From the IMG/VR virus record IMGVR_UViG_3300009149_000308, positions 1-22,744 of that record: a DNA stretch of 22,744 nucleotides. One strand, written 5' to 3'. Below the pieces are notes generated by a model. It did no database searches. It saw only the letters and a program-made list of their open reading frames with translations, and was not told where the DNA came from. The translations under genes were made by a program, and so were the position numbers. This document shows, one piece after another, positions 7,249 through 14,797 of this stretch. Numbering within the stretch: position 1 is the stretch's first letter; every line of letters starts with the position of its first letter. Source of the stretch: a virus.

Positions 7249-10200
7249 TTAGATGCGGACTTCGGAGAAGTCAGCGCCGGACGGGGTCAGGATCAGGTCG
7301 TACTCGATGTTCTCGACGGCTCGAGCCGGCGTGATGAACAGCTTGCCGCGCACGCGGAGGTTGTTGACGTCGTCCGGCGTGGTGGTCGACGGGCTGACCT
7401 CGACGTGGGCGTCCTCGAGCCCTCGCCGCTCGACGATGGGGGCGAGGATGTCGTTGAGGGTCGCCTCCATCTCCCGGTAGAGGGTCGTGTCGTTCAGCTC
7501 AAACAGGAATTCCTGGCTCACGAAGTCGATCAGGTTCTGGATGACGTTGATCGTCCACTGAACGTTGATCCGGTCCGTGCTCGAGGGGTTCCGCTGGAGC
7601 GTCCGCTGCCCGAAGAGGGCCAAGCCGCGCCCGACCCGGTTGATGAAGACGTTGAGGCACTCCGTCCGGTTGCCCACCAGGCCGTAGAGCAGATCTCGGT
7701 CGTCCCGGCTCGGGCTGTAGGCGATGTCCGAGACCGTCAGGTTGCCTCGGCGGAAGCCAGCGATCGGGAACCAAGGCTTGGCGACCCGATCCGTGTTTCC
7801 GATCAGGCGCAAGCACTCACCCTCGCCCGGCTCCTCGACCTCCTGCGCGACGTACTCGTCCAGGTAGGTCACCCACTGGCCCGGGGTCGCCAGGAACTTG
7901 GAGTTGAGCTCGGCCGCAGGCGGGAAGGGCACCACGGCGGTGGCTACCGCCGGCTGGCCGATCCCCGCCGAGTTGAACTCGCCGTTGATGAAGTCGCGGT
8001 GGGCGAACGGGTCGGTCGTGTTGAACAGCGGGACCAGGCCGATGGCGTTCCGGCCTCGACGAGACGCAAGCGTCTGCAGCGCGATGATCACCTGGCGGTG
8101 CCACTGGCCCGGAGTCGCCACGAAGTTGAGCGGGACAAGCTCGGCATTCTGGAACTGCTGGATGCCGGTGTAGGTCTGGCCGACGCGCGCGCCGACGATG
8201 TCTCCCACCGTGAAGGCCCCGGTGAGGCCGATCGCCTGCGTGCCATCCACGTCCACCGTCAAGGTCGATCCGATGCTGGTCACCGCGATCCGAACGAAGT
8301 CCGAGCCGTTGACGGGGTCGTTTACCGCGTCGGCGAGCTCCTGCAGCGTGCTCCGCTGCCCGAAGGACTCCACGATCTCGGTCGCGCCGAAGCGGACCAG
8401 GAGGCGGAGAGTCGGGTTGGTGACCGGATCCGTGCTGGGGTCCTGCTCGACCTCGAACCAGAGGCCATCCGCGAGGATTGGGCGCTCGTTGCCGATGTCG
8501 CCGACGTAGCGAGCCGTCAGGTGGCCCACGGTGTCCTCGGCAATCACGAACACGGCCTCCTCGCGGACCGGCGCTCCCGTCCACTGGATCGAGGTCAGCC
8601 CCGACCCGAAGCTAAGGAAGTTGTCGGGGTCCGTCGCCACGACCACGTTGTCGAGCCAGAAGTCGTCGGCCGAGCTCGCGCCGAGCGCCGCCTGGGCGAC
8701 TTGGGGATCCCCCGCGCCGGCCAGGCTGATCTGCCCAGACTGGAACGCCCGGAGCCGGCCCGCAGCTCGGCGGTAGGGAGGCAGGCCGAGCTCGCCCGTG
8801 AAGGTGGTCTCAGTCCCGTCGCCGAACCCGAGGATCGTCGCTGGGGTGTAGACCGCCGTGATCGGGGCCGCGTCGGCCACGTCGAACGTCTGCGTCCCGG
8901 TGGTCTGCAGGTTCAGGGTGAACCCGAAGGCCCCCGTCTCATGGTTCAGGAAGTCCGAGCCACGGAGGCTGTTGGCCGCCGCGGGCGCGGTCTGCGCCAA
9001 TCCCCAGGCAGCCTCGGCAGCCGTGCCGAGGATCTGCGAGGTCGAGCCGCGGAGCGCGCGCTGAGCTTGCGTCCGAACGGCGGAAGTGTAGTCGCACTCG
9101 ATGGCGGTGGTCGCCGTGATGGCCGCACCTGGCGTGATGCTCCATTCGCCGGTGTCGTAGTCGATCGTGCCCGTGACGGCCGCCTGGCGGGGATCGCCCC
9201 GGCGGTGCGTCAGCCAGCCACCGAGGCCGTTGTCGTAGGCCACGAAGGGCGAGCCCGCCACGTCCGCGATCCGGAGCACGAGCGAGCCTGGGAAGATCGG
9301 CCCAGCGATCCGCACGGCGGTGCCGTTGGTGTCATCGGCCGAAGCGCCGCCGGCAGCCGACGTGTCGAGGGGCTCGGCGAGCTGGTAGGTGCCCACGTCG
9401 CCCGGGACCGCGTTCCCACCCTGGTTGACGATCTGGACGTCGTAGGTGGCCTGGAGTTGGGCCGCCGTGACGCCCGGGAAGGCCACGCCACCTACGGGGT
9501 CCCACGTCGTGGTCGCCCAAGCTCCCGTGATGTAGTCGATCGTGCCGCCGGGGACCGCAACGCCGCCGCCGAGGGGCGCGGTGCGGAGGCCACCGAGGCC
9601 ATCGTCGTAGATCGCGGGGGGAAGCGGGTCGGTCGTCGCCGTCGAGGGGGACAGAACGACCGTGCCGGGGACGATGTAGCCCGCCAGGCCCTTGAGGAGT
9701 GGGTCCGTCGAGTCCGCTGCGCTCGCGCCGAGCGGAACGTCGCCCACCTGCTCCTCAACGGAGTAGACGAGCACCGCCTTGTTGGCATTGAAGAAGCCAG
9801 GAGCGACCGGACCGTCGCTGAGCCCGCCGCTGTAGGCCCCGAGCCCTCGGGTGGTCGAGCCAACCGCCTCCGTCTGGCCTCCGACCCAGATTCCACCGAT
9901 GGTTCCGCCCACGAAGAAGGTCGCACCGTCGAGGCGGAGGGCAAAGGCACCCGTCCGGTAGTCGATGTAGCCCACCGCAGCCCCCGCGGACGGCTCGAGC
10001 ACGCCCACGCCGGACTGCTCGATCCCCGGAGCCCCCGGAGCCGAGTCGGCGAGCTCTTGGAAGACCGCTGCGGCCGTCTCGGCGCGAAGCGTGACCGTGC
10101 CGGGGACCACCGGGCCCCCGAGCGTGCCGTAGTAGGTCGCCAGGCCCGCCAGGGTGCCTGGAATGGTCAGCACGTCCTCGAACACGCGAGATCCCGCGAC

Positions 10201-10893
10201 CGGGTTCTGGGTGCCGTGGAACCGCTTGCCCGCCAGCGGGCCTGTCGAGGAGTCCGGCGAGCGGGTCGAGGCGAACGCCCCATCGTCACCGCCGTCGAGG
10301 TTGACGCGGTCGAGCTCGCCCGTCACGACGTTGGTCGTCTCGGCCGGGAACGTCGTGCCGGCTCCGTTTGCCAGGGTCACGCGGATCAAGCTCGACCCGC
10401 CGTTGATGCTGGTCTCGACGATCCCATTGTCCTGGTTGAGGTAGGTCTCGACCTGGTTGTTTCGCCGGTAGACGTAGACGTTGTAGGAGGTCGGCCCGCC
10501 CGCGCCCGGGTTGTGGACGATGGCGACCTGGATGTTGTCGCCGTCGGGATTGGCCCAGGTGCCTGCGTCGGCAGCCACGATGCCGAGAACCGGCACCAGG
10601 CCGGTCGCGTCGAGCAGACTGGCCGCAGCCGTGGCAAGGAGCGAGCCCGCAGCTCGGGAGAACTTGAGCTGGTTGCCCGACTTCAGGTAGCGGTTGCCCG
10701 CCCGCACGGCGTGCATCCGCTCGATGAGCGGACGGCCGTAGCGTTCCACGAACGCTCCCTCGTCGGCGAAGTCCTCGAGCCGGTTGACCGGCCCGCGCGT
10801 GGCGGGGCCGACGACACCGACGATGGCGTTGCTGGTGGCGGGAGCGAAGACGCTCGCGTCGAAAACGTTGATGTCAATGCCGGGGCTGACCAT
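7249..10893 (-). CDS. Contractile tail sheath protein, greatly enlarged (1214 aa)
   Basis: The N terminus (IVGVVGPATRGPVNRLEDF, residues about 24-42) and the C-terminal core (residues about 930-1214, with FPIAGFRRGNL, YSPSRDDRDLLYG, GRGLALFGQRTL, STDRINVQWTINVI and a final helix/strand block) are typical of phage sheaths. Sheaths are usually about 380-700 aa; here some 700 extra residues lie between the two ends. They include a sheath-like beta domain at about 104-178, a diverged second one at about 790-885, and at least three copies of a GTIDYxTGA-type beta module (about 262-330, 407-486, 533-603) with a partial fourth near 645-685. The frame is open throughout with uniform codon use, so this is one gene. 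The extra domains probably decorate the outside of the tail. The gene precedes the tube gene. Confidence 0.9.
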   Translation of the reverse strand: MVSPGIDINVFDASVFAPATSNAIVGVVGPATRGPVNRLEDFADEGAFVERYGRPLIERMHAVRAGNRYLKSGNQLKFSRAAGSLLATAAASLLDATGLVPVLGIVAADAGTWANPDGDNIQVAIVHNPGAGGPTSYNVYVYRRNNQVETYLNQDNGIVETSINGGSSLIRVTLANGAGTTFPAETTNVVTGELDRVNLDGGDDGAFASTRSPDSSTGPLAGKRFHGTQNPVAGSRVFEDVLTIPGTLAGLATYYGTLGGPVVPGTVTLRAETAAAVFQELADSAPGAPGIEQSGVGVLEPSAGAAVGYIDYRTGAFALRLDGATFFVGGTIGGIWVGGQTEAVGSTTRGLGAYSGGLSDGPVAPGFFNANKAVLVYSVEEQVGDVPLGASAADSTDPLLKGLAGYIVPGTVVLSPSTATTDPLPPAIYDDGLGGLRTAPLGGGVAVPGGTIDYITGAWATTTWDPVGGVAFPGVTAAQLQATYDVQIVNQGGNAVPGDVGTYQLAEPLDTSAAGGASADDTNGTAVRIAGPIFPGSLVLRIADVAGSPFVAYDNGLGGWLTHRRGDPRQAAVTGTIDYDTGEWSITPGAAITATTAIECDYTSAVRTQAQRALRGSTSQILGTAAEAAWGLAQTAPAAANSLRGSDFLNHETGAFGFTLNLQTTGTQTFDVADAAPITAVYTPATILGFGDGTETTFTGELGLPPYRRAAGRLRAFQSGQISLAGAGDPQVAQAALGASSADDFWLDNVVVATDPDNFLSFGSGLTSIQWTGAPVREEAVFVIAEDTVGHLTARYVGDIGNERPILADGLWFEVEQDPSTDPVTNPTLRLLVRFGATEIVESFGQRSTLQELADAVNDPVNGSDFVRIAVTSIGSTLTVDVDGTQAIGLTGAFTVGDIVGARVGQTYTGIQQFQNAELVPLNFVATPGQWHRQVIIALQTLASRRGRNAIGLVPLFNTTDPFAHRDFINGEFNSAGIGQPAVATAVVPFPPAAELNSKFLATPGQWVTYLDEYVAQEVEEPGEGECLRLIGNTDRVAKPWFPIAGFRRGNLTVSDIAYSPSRDDRDLLYGLVGNRTECLNVFINRVGRGLALFGQRTLQRNPSSTDRINVQWTINVIQNLIDFVSQEFLFELNDTTLYREMEATLNDILAPIVERRGLEDAHVEVSPSTTTPDDVNNLRVRGKLFITPARAVENIEYDLILTPSGADFSEVRI
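9085..9297 (-). repeat. Sheath beta-module copy C (residues about 533-603)
   Basis: Protein-level repeat: FPGSLVLRIA, VAYDNGLGGWLTH, TGTIDYDTGEWSI, then TTAIECDYTSA. A partial further copy (residues about 645-685, 8839-8961) keeps only the HETGAFGFTL and ITAVYT part. Confidence 0.75.
9436..9675 (-). repeat. Sheath beta-module copy B (residues about 407-486)
   Basis: Protein-level repeat with all landmarks: IVPGTVVLSPS, IYDDGLGGLRT, GGTIDYITGAWATTTW and a final LQATYDVQ. Same landmark order as copy C and as the capsid module at 21905-22108. Confidence 0.75.
9904..10110 (-). repeat. Sheath beta-module copy A (residues about 262-330)
   Basis: Protein-level repeat. It begins VVPGTVTLRAE and later has VGYIDYRTGAFALRLDG. 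The DDGLGG segment present in copies B and C is not clear here, so this copy is diverged. Boundaries are approximate. Confidence 0.65.
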
Positions 10894-10896
10894 GGC

Positions 10897-11655
10897 TTAG
10901 TCCTCCGCTTCGACGACGGCGGTGTCGAGAAGTATGGGCTGGTTGGGGTCGGTTGAATCGCAGATGTCGAGCTCGATGGATTGGACGAGGCGAGCCTCTT
11001 CCGGGCGGTAGGGCAGGAAGCCCTCGATCCGTCCCGCCCAGGTCCACCGAATCATCTTGGCTCCCTCGCCGGACTCCAAGTCCGACGTGTCCTGCCAACC
11101 GTTGTTGATCAGGCGAAAGCGAGTGGCCCCGTAGAACGCGGCGTGGGCCAGCACGTCTCGTGCTGGCGGCTTGTAGAGTTTGGGGTTGTCCCAGTTGATC
11201 GGCAAGTAGACCGACTCCGCGATGAACTGGAGCTCGATCTGGGCCGAGCAGGTCTGGGCCTTGACCCACCCGCCGTTCCCGCCCGCCCACAGGTCCACCT
11301 GGACGTCGGCTTGAACGGGCCTGGGGTGGCGCATCTTGGTCGCGTTGCCGGTCGCCCGGTCCTTGGTCGTTCCCCGGAACGTGTGGGTGCTGAACCTCGA
11401 GGGGTCGAACGAGAAGGGCTGGACGAGGATGCTGAAGAACGGCGTCCACGACGGCCGATCCCCAATCTGCTGGGGGGTGAGCCCGTGCGCCCCGGTCGCC
11501 TTGCTCACGCGCGAGCCCGCGGCCCGCTTCATTTCCCGCTCCATCTCGGTGAACGCGCGGTCCGGCCCAGCGAACACGGCGGGCACGGGTTGACCGTTCC
11601 ACTCCGCTCGGCGGAAGAAGGCTTTGACGGCTTCGGTAAAGGGCGCGTAGATCAA
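10897..11655 (-). CDS. Putative tail terminator or proximal-sheath protein (gp15/gp3-like)
   Basis: 252 aa if started at the TTG at 11653-11655. Beta-rich segments with many aromatics are visible: WTPFFSILVQPFSFDPSRF, then VQADVQVDLWAGGNGGWVKA, YLPINWDNPKLYKPP, ATRFRLINNGWQDTSDL and IRWTWAGRIEGFLPY. The gene lies between an HK97-gp10-like protein and the sheath, where tail terminators and sheath-capping proteins are encoded, so it probably caps the tail or joins it to the neck. The start is unusual: no good ribosome binding site, and the gene is in the same frame as the upstream gene, only six codons after its TGA. Coupled re-initiation or some stop readthrough is possible. Family membership is inferred mainly from position. 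Confidence 0.6.
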   Translation of the reverse strand: MIYAPFTEAVKAFFRRAEWNGQPVPAVFAGPDRAFTEMEREMKRAAGSRVSKATGAHGLTPQQIGDRPSWTPFFSILVQPFSFDPSRFSTHTFRGTTKDRATGNATKMRHPRPVQADVQVDLWAGGNGGWVKAQTCSAQIELQFIAESVYLPINWDNPKLYKPPARDVLAHAAFYGATRFRLINNGWQDTSDLESGEGAKMIRWTWAGRIEGFLPYRPEEARLVQSIELDICDSTDPNQPILLDTAVVEAED

Positions 11656-11659
11656 AGGT

Positions 11660-11671
11660 GCAGACGTCTGC
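11660..11671. other. 12-bp perfect palindrome GCAGACGTCTGC between two tail genes
   Basis: The sequence gcagacgtctgc is its own reverse complement. It lies between the TGA of the gp10-like gene and the TTG start of the next gene. It could form a small RNA stem or be chance; no second copy was noticed. Confidence 0.4.
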
Positions 11672-11673
11672 GC

Positions 11674-12345
11674 TCAGGAGAGGCGCTCGAGGGCTTGGCG
11701 GAGCGTGGCCGCCTGAACGTCGGGGCGAAGTTGCCGAAACCGAGCCACGACAGCTCGGATGGTGGGACCCCAATGGGGCCTGGCGGGGAGCTTCTTGCTC
11801 GAGGAGCCCAGCTCGAGGAGTCGGGCTAGCTCGTTGTAGGTGAAGCCTGAGTAGTGCTTGCCTGGCTTCAGCCGGACCATGTAGTAGACACCACCCTTGA
11901 CCTGCTCGCCACGAAAGACCTCGATCGCATTCGTGTAGTCGCCCTCGCGGATGAGGATGCGACCGTCGAGCCCCTCACGCGCCTTGCGCTTGGCGTAGGG
12001 CTCAGAGAGCGGCTCATGGGGGAAGGGGGTTCGGTCCGCGAGCTCAGCGCCGGGCTTGCGCTTCCTCGGCGGGCGGGGCACGGGGAGCACGCCAGGTCGC
12101 GGGGAGATCTGCGGGACGGCTGCGTAGAGCCGGTCCAGTATGAGCTCGCGGCCTTCCTCGCAGAGCACGCGGGAGGTAGTCGCCGTGACGTCCACCGCAG
12201 CTCGGGGGAGGAGAGGCATCAGGGTCGGGATCCGCTTAACCGTGATGGTCCGGCCACCCGGCGTCGTCACGGACCGGACGCGGGTCACGGCGGTGCGATT
12301 CCGCTTGCCTGCGGGGAGGAGTCGGAAGGGGTCTAGCCTAGCCAT
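11674..12345 (-). CDS. Tail completion protein, HK97-gp10-like
   Basis: 223 aa from the ATG at 12343-12345, which lies 13 bases inside the preceding gene and has GAGGA upstream at suitable spacing. The frame extends further upstream, but that part is an overlap with the gp14-like gene and is not needed. The C-terminal half matches the gp10-like head-tail joining family: YNELARLLELGSSSKKLPAR followed by PHWGPTIRAVVARF, like the usual 'A-x-x-x-E-F/L-G, then PARP, then P-x-hydrophobic' ending. The N-terminal half is basic with proline-rich parts (PVPRPPRKRKPG). These proteins help join the tail to the neck. It sits between neck and tail-terminator-like genes, which agrees. Confidence 0.68.
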   Translation of the reverse strand: MARLDPFRLLPAGKRNRTAVTRVRSVTTPGGRTITVKRIPTLMPLLPRAAVDVTATTSRVLCEEGRELILDRLYAAVPQISPRPGVLPVPRPPRKRKPGAELADRTPFPHEPLSEPYAKRKAREGLDGRILIREGDYTNAIEVFRGEQVKGGVYYMVRLKPGKHYSGFTYNELARLLELGSSSKKLPARPHWGPTIRAVVARFRQLRPDVQAATLRQALERLS

Positions 12346-12962
12346 GGCGGCGTCCTCGTGTCCTGGGGCACCAGGTTCGGGGGCCGGGGCATGTTCTGTC
12401 GGTCCGAGAACTCGAGCGGGTCGCTGATGTCGTCGGTGAGGATCACGCAGGTCCCCTCCCACGTCATGGCGATGTCGGTCGGGCCTAGGTAGCTCTCCTT
12501 GCATTGCAGGATCTGGAAGAAGCGGCGCGAGTAGAGCACCACGTCGCCGGGTCGCGGGATCAGGAGCTTCTCGTCGCTGGTCACGCCAGGGATCAGGCCG
12601 ATCAGGGAGTCGTCCTGCTGGTCGAGCTCGACACCAAGCCGGCGCGCCTCGGCACGCGAGAACCCGAACGTGGCGGGGGAGGTCCCATCCGTAGAGACGC
12701 GCCCCCGCTTCTGGCCCTTCTGGCGGCCGGTCGGGTCGATGTAGATGTGGATCGGGCAGGGCGGCGCAAACTTGCGCTCGAGGTCGAGGGCCTCGCCGAA
12801 GACGTCGTCCTGGGCCGTGCCGCCTGGAACGTAGTCGGTGAGGAGCCGCCAGTACCACCTGGCGGGGAGCGAGCGTCGGTCGAACTTGGCCTGCTGACGC
12901 AAGATCAACTGCTCATGGGCCGCGTACTGGACGGGCCAGGTCTGTCCTCGATCAACGGTCAA
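12333..12962 (-). CDS. Neck protein, gp14-like
   Basis: 209 aa from a TTG at 12960-12962. No ATG or GTG precedes it in frame before the stop at 13002-13004, and no clear ribosome binding site is present, so the exact start is uncertain. The body resembles the T4 gp14 neck family: DYVPGGTAQDDVFGEALDLE, then PIHIYID, ATFGFSRAEARRLGV, LLIPRPGDVVLYSRRFFQIL, and MTWEGTCVILTDD. In that family this order (LFGE, an IEMY-like strand, F-S-K-FG, then R-P-x-x-GD, then F-Q-I) is characteristic. gp14 works with gp13 to close the filled head before tail docking. The gp13-like candidate here lies about 5.6 kb upstream, beyond the fibre genes. Confidence 0.72.
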   Translation of the reverse strand: MTVDRGQTWPVQYAAHEQLILRQQAKFDRRSLPARWYWRLLTDYVPGGTAQDDVFGEALDLERKFAPPCPIHIYIDPTGRQKGQKRGRVSTDGTSPATFGFSRAEARRLGVELDQQDDSLIGLIPGVTSDEKLLIPRPGDVVLYSRRFFQILQCKESYLGPTDIAMTWEGTCVILTDDISDPLEFSDRQNMPRPPNLVPQDTRTPPWLG

Positions 12963-13039
12963 CTTATCGTCCCAGATGCCGAGGGAGTCAGGTCCCCCGT
13001 TTCACCTCGAGACAGGGTATCTCATCGGGCCGACGCGCA

Positions 13040-13450
13040 CTAGCCGACTTCTTCCTCCGAAGGCTCTTCCTCGTCGAGCTCGGGCGGCATCTTGAACATC
13101 TTGGAGTCCGAGTAGCACGAGACTCCCATGGCTGTCCGCTTGAGGTGCTCGGACCCCTCCTTGCGAGCTGCGCGCGCCTCCTTGAGGCTGGCCCTTCGCA
13201 TCGTCAGCCGCTCGGCCGGGGGAAGCCCATGAACGCCTGAGCCCGGAGAGTCCCGAATTGTGACATCTTGGATTGCGGGCAAGGGCGACTCATCGACGGC
13301 GCGCTGCGCGTGCTCCAGCAACACGTCATTGGCCGCACTCCTGGCCGCCTTGGACGCTCGGAGGCGGTCTAGGATCGAGAGCCGCGGGCGATCCTCCTGG
13401 GGCTGAGACGCGGACGGCAACGGCATGGGAGGGGGAGGAGACATAGGCAC
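13040..13450 (-). CDS. Hypothetical protein, proline-rich start and acidic end
   Basis: 136 aa if the GTG at 13448-13450 is used, 134 aa from the ATG two codons later. AGGAGG (13456-13461) overlaps the upstream stop and lies five bases from the GTG and eleven from the ATG, so either can serve. The first 20 residues are almost all Pro, Met, Ser and Ala; the middle is helical and rich in Ala and Arg (RLTMRRASLKEARAARKEG); the last 13 residues are very acidic (ELDEEEPSEEEV). No domain recognised. It may be an assembly or scaffold-like helper or an accessory protein; I have no evidence for a specific function. A gap of 77 bp with no recognised promoter separates it from the next gene. Confidence 0.72.
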   Translation of the reverse strand: MPMSPPPPMPLPSASQPQEDRPRLSILDRLRASKAARSAANDVLLEHAQRAVDESPLPAIQDVTIRDSPGSGVHGLPPAERLTMRRASLKEARAARKEGSEHLKRTAMGVSCYSDSKMFKMPPELDEEEPSEEEVG

Positions 13451-13459
13451 AAGAACCTC

Positions 13460-14038
13460 CTAGGTGGGGAGCTTTCGCTCGATGAGATCAAGCCGACGGA
13501 GGGAGTCCTCCATCATTCGTCGGGTTTCTTTGTGGGAGGCTAGGGCTTCCTCCATCAGCCGGCGGTTATCCATGTGAGCCGCCGTGTAGCCCTCAAGCGC
13601 CTTGGCTGTGGCGAGTTGACCCTCCTGGGCCTCACGGTCACGGTCGAGCATCTCTCGGAGGAGCGACTCCTGCTCGGCGAGCCGACGGTTGTGCGACTCC
13701 TCCTTAGCCCGCTCCCTCTCCGCGGCACCCTCACGGGTCTTCTTCACTCGGTCTTCGGCCAAGTCCTGGGCCTTGGTCTCCCGCAGCTCGGCCGCCTCGA
13801 GTTGGCGAGCTTGGAAGGCGTTGTTTCGCTTGAGCTGCCAGAAGGCGAAGCCGCCCATGACCACCGCGAGCGCCAGGCAGATGAGGGGAACCCCACCCGC
13901 TTGGATCCGCTCGAGGAGGCTGAGCCCCTTGGCCGCGCCCTCGAGATCCTGAGCCAACACCAAGAAGCCCATCGTCACTCCAACACCCGTCGTGGCCGCA
14001 CCAGCTCCTAGAAGTCTAGCCGAAGGGGCAGACGCCAT
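13460..14038 (-). CDS. Membrane-anchored coiled-coil protein (possible lysis or spanin-like role)
   Basis: 192 aa, with a GGAGTAGG ribosome binding site before the ATG. Two hydrophobic segments lie at about residues 9-29 (GAGAATTGVGVTMGFLVLAQ) and 48-68 (GGVPLICLALAVVMGGFAFW), followed by a long charged helix from about 70 to 185 rich in Arg, Glu, Ala and Lys with heptad-like spacing. This topology suits an inner-membrane protein with a long coiled-coil, as in some i-spanins or holin-linked proteins, but those usually have a single anchor and a periplasmic helix, and no partner o-spanin lipobox is seen. It is in a cluster with a four-helix membrane protein. Function not known. Confidence 0.72.
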   Translation of the reverse strand: MASAPSARLLGAGAATTGVGVTMGFLVLAQDLEGAAKGLSLLERIQAGGVPLICLALAVVMGGFAFWQLKRNNAFQARQLEAAELRETKAQDLAEDRVKKTREGAAERERAKEESHNRRLAEQESLLREMLDRDREAQEGQLATAKALEGYTAAHMDNRRLMEEALASHKETRRMMEDSLRRLDLIERKLPT

Positions 14039-14068
14039 GACCTACTCCTGCGAGCTCGCGCGGGGCCG

Positions 14069-14380
14069 TTAACCCTGGTTGATCTTGAACCCGCCCTTGG
14101 CGAGCTTGGCGACGACGGGAATCAGCGCCTTGAGGACGGTGGCAGCGATCGGGTCGATGATCGCGTCCGGCCCCCAGAGGTCGGTCTCGGCGAGCACGAA
14201 GTCGATCATGCCCTCGGCGGTCGCGTGCTTGTCCTCGTTGCTCATGCTGGTCACCCGCTCGGTGATCTCCATGACCAGCGGGACGATGACAGCCAGGTCG
14301 CTGAGTTGGAAGTCGTCCTTGAGGGTCTCGACGATCTTGGCCGAGTGCTCTTTGATCTGCTCGGGGGTGAATGCGCTCAT
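14069..14380 (-). CDS. Small helical protein of unknown function
   Basis: 103 aa from the ATG at 14378-14380, which overlaps the upstream stop as ATGA (14377-14380) and has AAGAGG upstream. A further in-frame GTG exists upstream but would lie inside the previous gene. The protein is helical, with a middle hydrophobic helix (LSDLAVIVPLVMEITERV), an acidic stretch (FVLAETDLWGPDAIIDPIA) and an ending ALIPVVAKLAKGGFKINQG. The pattern of several helices ending in a K-G-x-x-K-I-N segment is one I associate with small helical proteins in large phages, but I cannot name a function. It lies in a group of small membrane or helical genes after the fibres. Confidence 0.75.
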   Translation of the reverse strand: MSAFTPEQIKEHSAKIVETLKDDFQLSDLAVIVPLVMEITERVTSMSNEDKHATAEGMIDFVLAETDLWGPDAIIDPIAATVLKALIPVVAKLAKGGFKINQG

Positions 14381-14787
14381 GGGGCCTCTTCTTCTTTGGG
14401 GGGTAGGGCCTGGGGCCACCACGCAGCTCCGACGAAGAAGCCGATCGCTGCGAGGACAAGGTTGGCGTAGTTGAAAGTTGGGAGCTCGACGAAGTGGTTT
14501 AGGACATCACTCCCGAGCAAGATAGCAACGGGGACAGCTACCCGCATCCAGAACACCTTCCGGCGCACCTCGAGCGGGAGCCGGTCGCCCTCGGCCTGAT
14601 TCCAAAACAGATGCCCCATCACGACCATCAGCGTGAAGGGCAGCGAGTAGAAGCGGTGCGAGAGGTCGCGGACGATCTCGCTGATGGTGTCGCCCTCGGT
14701 GGCGTTGTAGGCGACCTCGATGTCCCAGATCAGCAAGATCAAGGCGGCCGAGCCCAGGAGGACTGAGGTGATCTTGCGGCTGTTCAC
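14377..14787 (-). CDS. Four-transmembrane protein, candidate holin-like
   Basis: 136 aa, GTG start at 14785-14787, eleven... bases after the previous stop and with only a weak ribosome binding site. Four hydrophobic segments are visible: about 6-24 (ITSVLLGSAALILLIWD), 48-62 (SLPFTLMVVMGHLFW), 80-97 (MRVAVPVAILLGSDVLNH) and 107-125 (ANLVLAAIGFFVGAAWW). The tail ends in acidic residues (KEEEAP). Its size and topology would suit a holin or superinfection protein, but no endolysin is seen next to it, so the lysis role is a guess. It overlaps the next gene by ATGA. An integral membrane protein of the host inner membrane is the safest description. Confidence 0.72.
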   Translation of the reverse strand: MNSRKITSVLLGSAALILLIWDIEVAYNATEGDTISEIVRDLSHRFYSLPFTLMVVMGHLFWNQAEGDRLPLEVRRKVFWMRVAVPVAILLGSDVLNHFVELPTFNYANLVLAAIGFFVGAAWWPQALPPKEEEAP

Positions 14788-14797
14788 GAGGCAGGCC

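Noticed and set aside
7405-10956. Very long open frame (1183 codons) on the plus strand opposite the sheath gene
   Set aside because: It is antisense to a well supported sheath gene and its product is low-complexity and rich in Arg, Asp, Glu and Val, as expected for the complementary strand of GC-rich coding DNA. No ribosome binding site or domain is evident.
12346-12858. N-terminal extension of the gp10-like gene
   Set aside because: The frame is open but lies entirely within the gp14-like gene; the extra sequence is Arg/Pro/Gly-rich as expected for an out-of-frame reading, and the ATG at 12345 has a good ribosome binding site.
12963-13039. Promoter in the 77-bp gap before the gp14-like gene
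   Set aside because: No convincing -35/-10 pair or dyad was found. A GGGGGA tract is present but no ATG, GTG or TTG lies at a useful distance from it.
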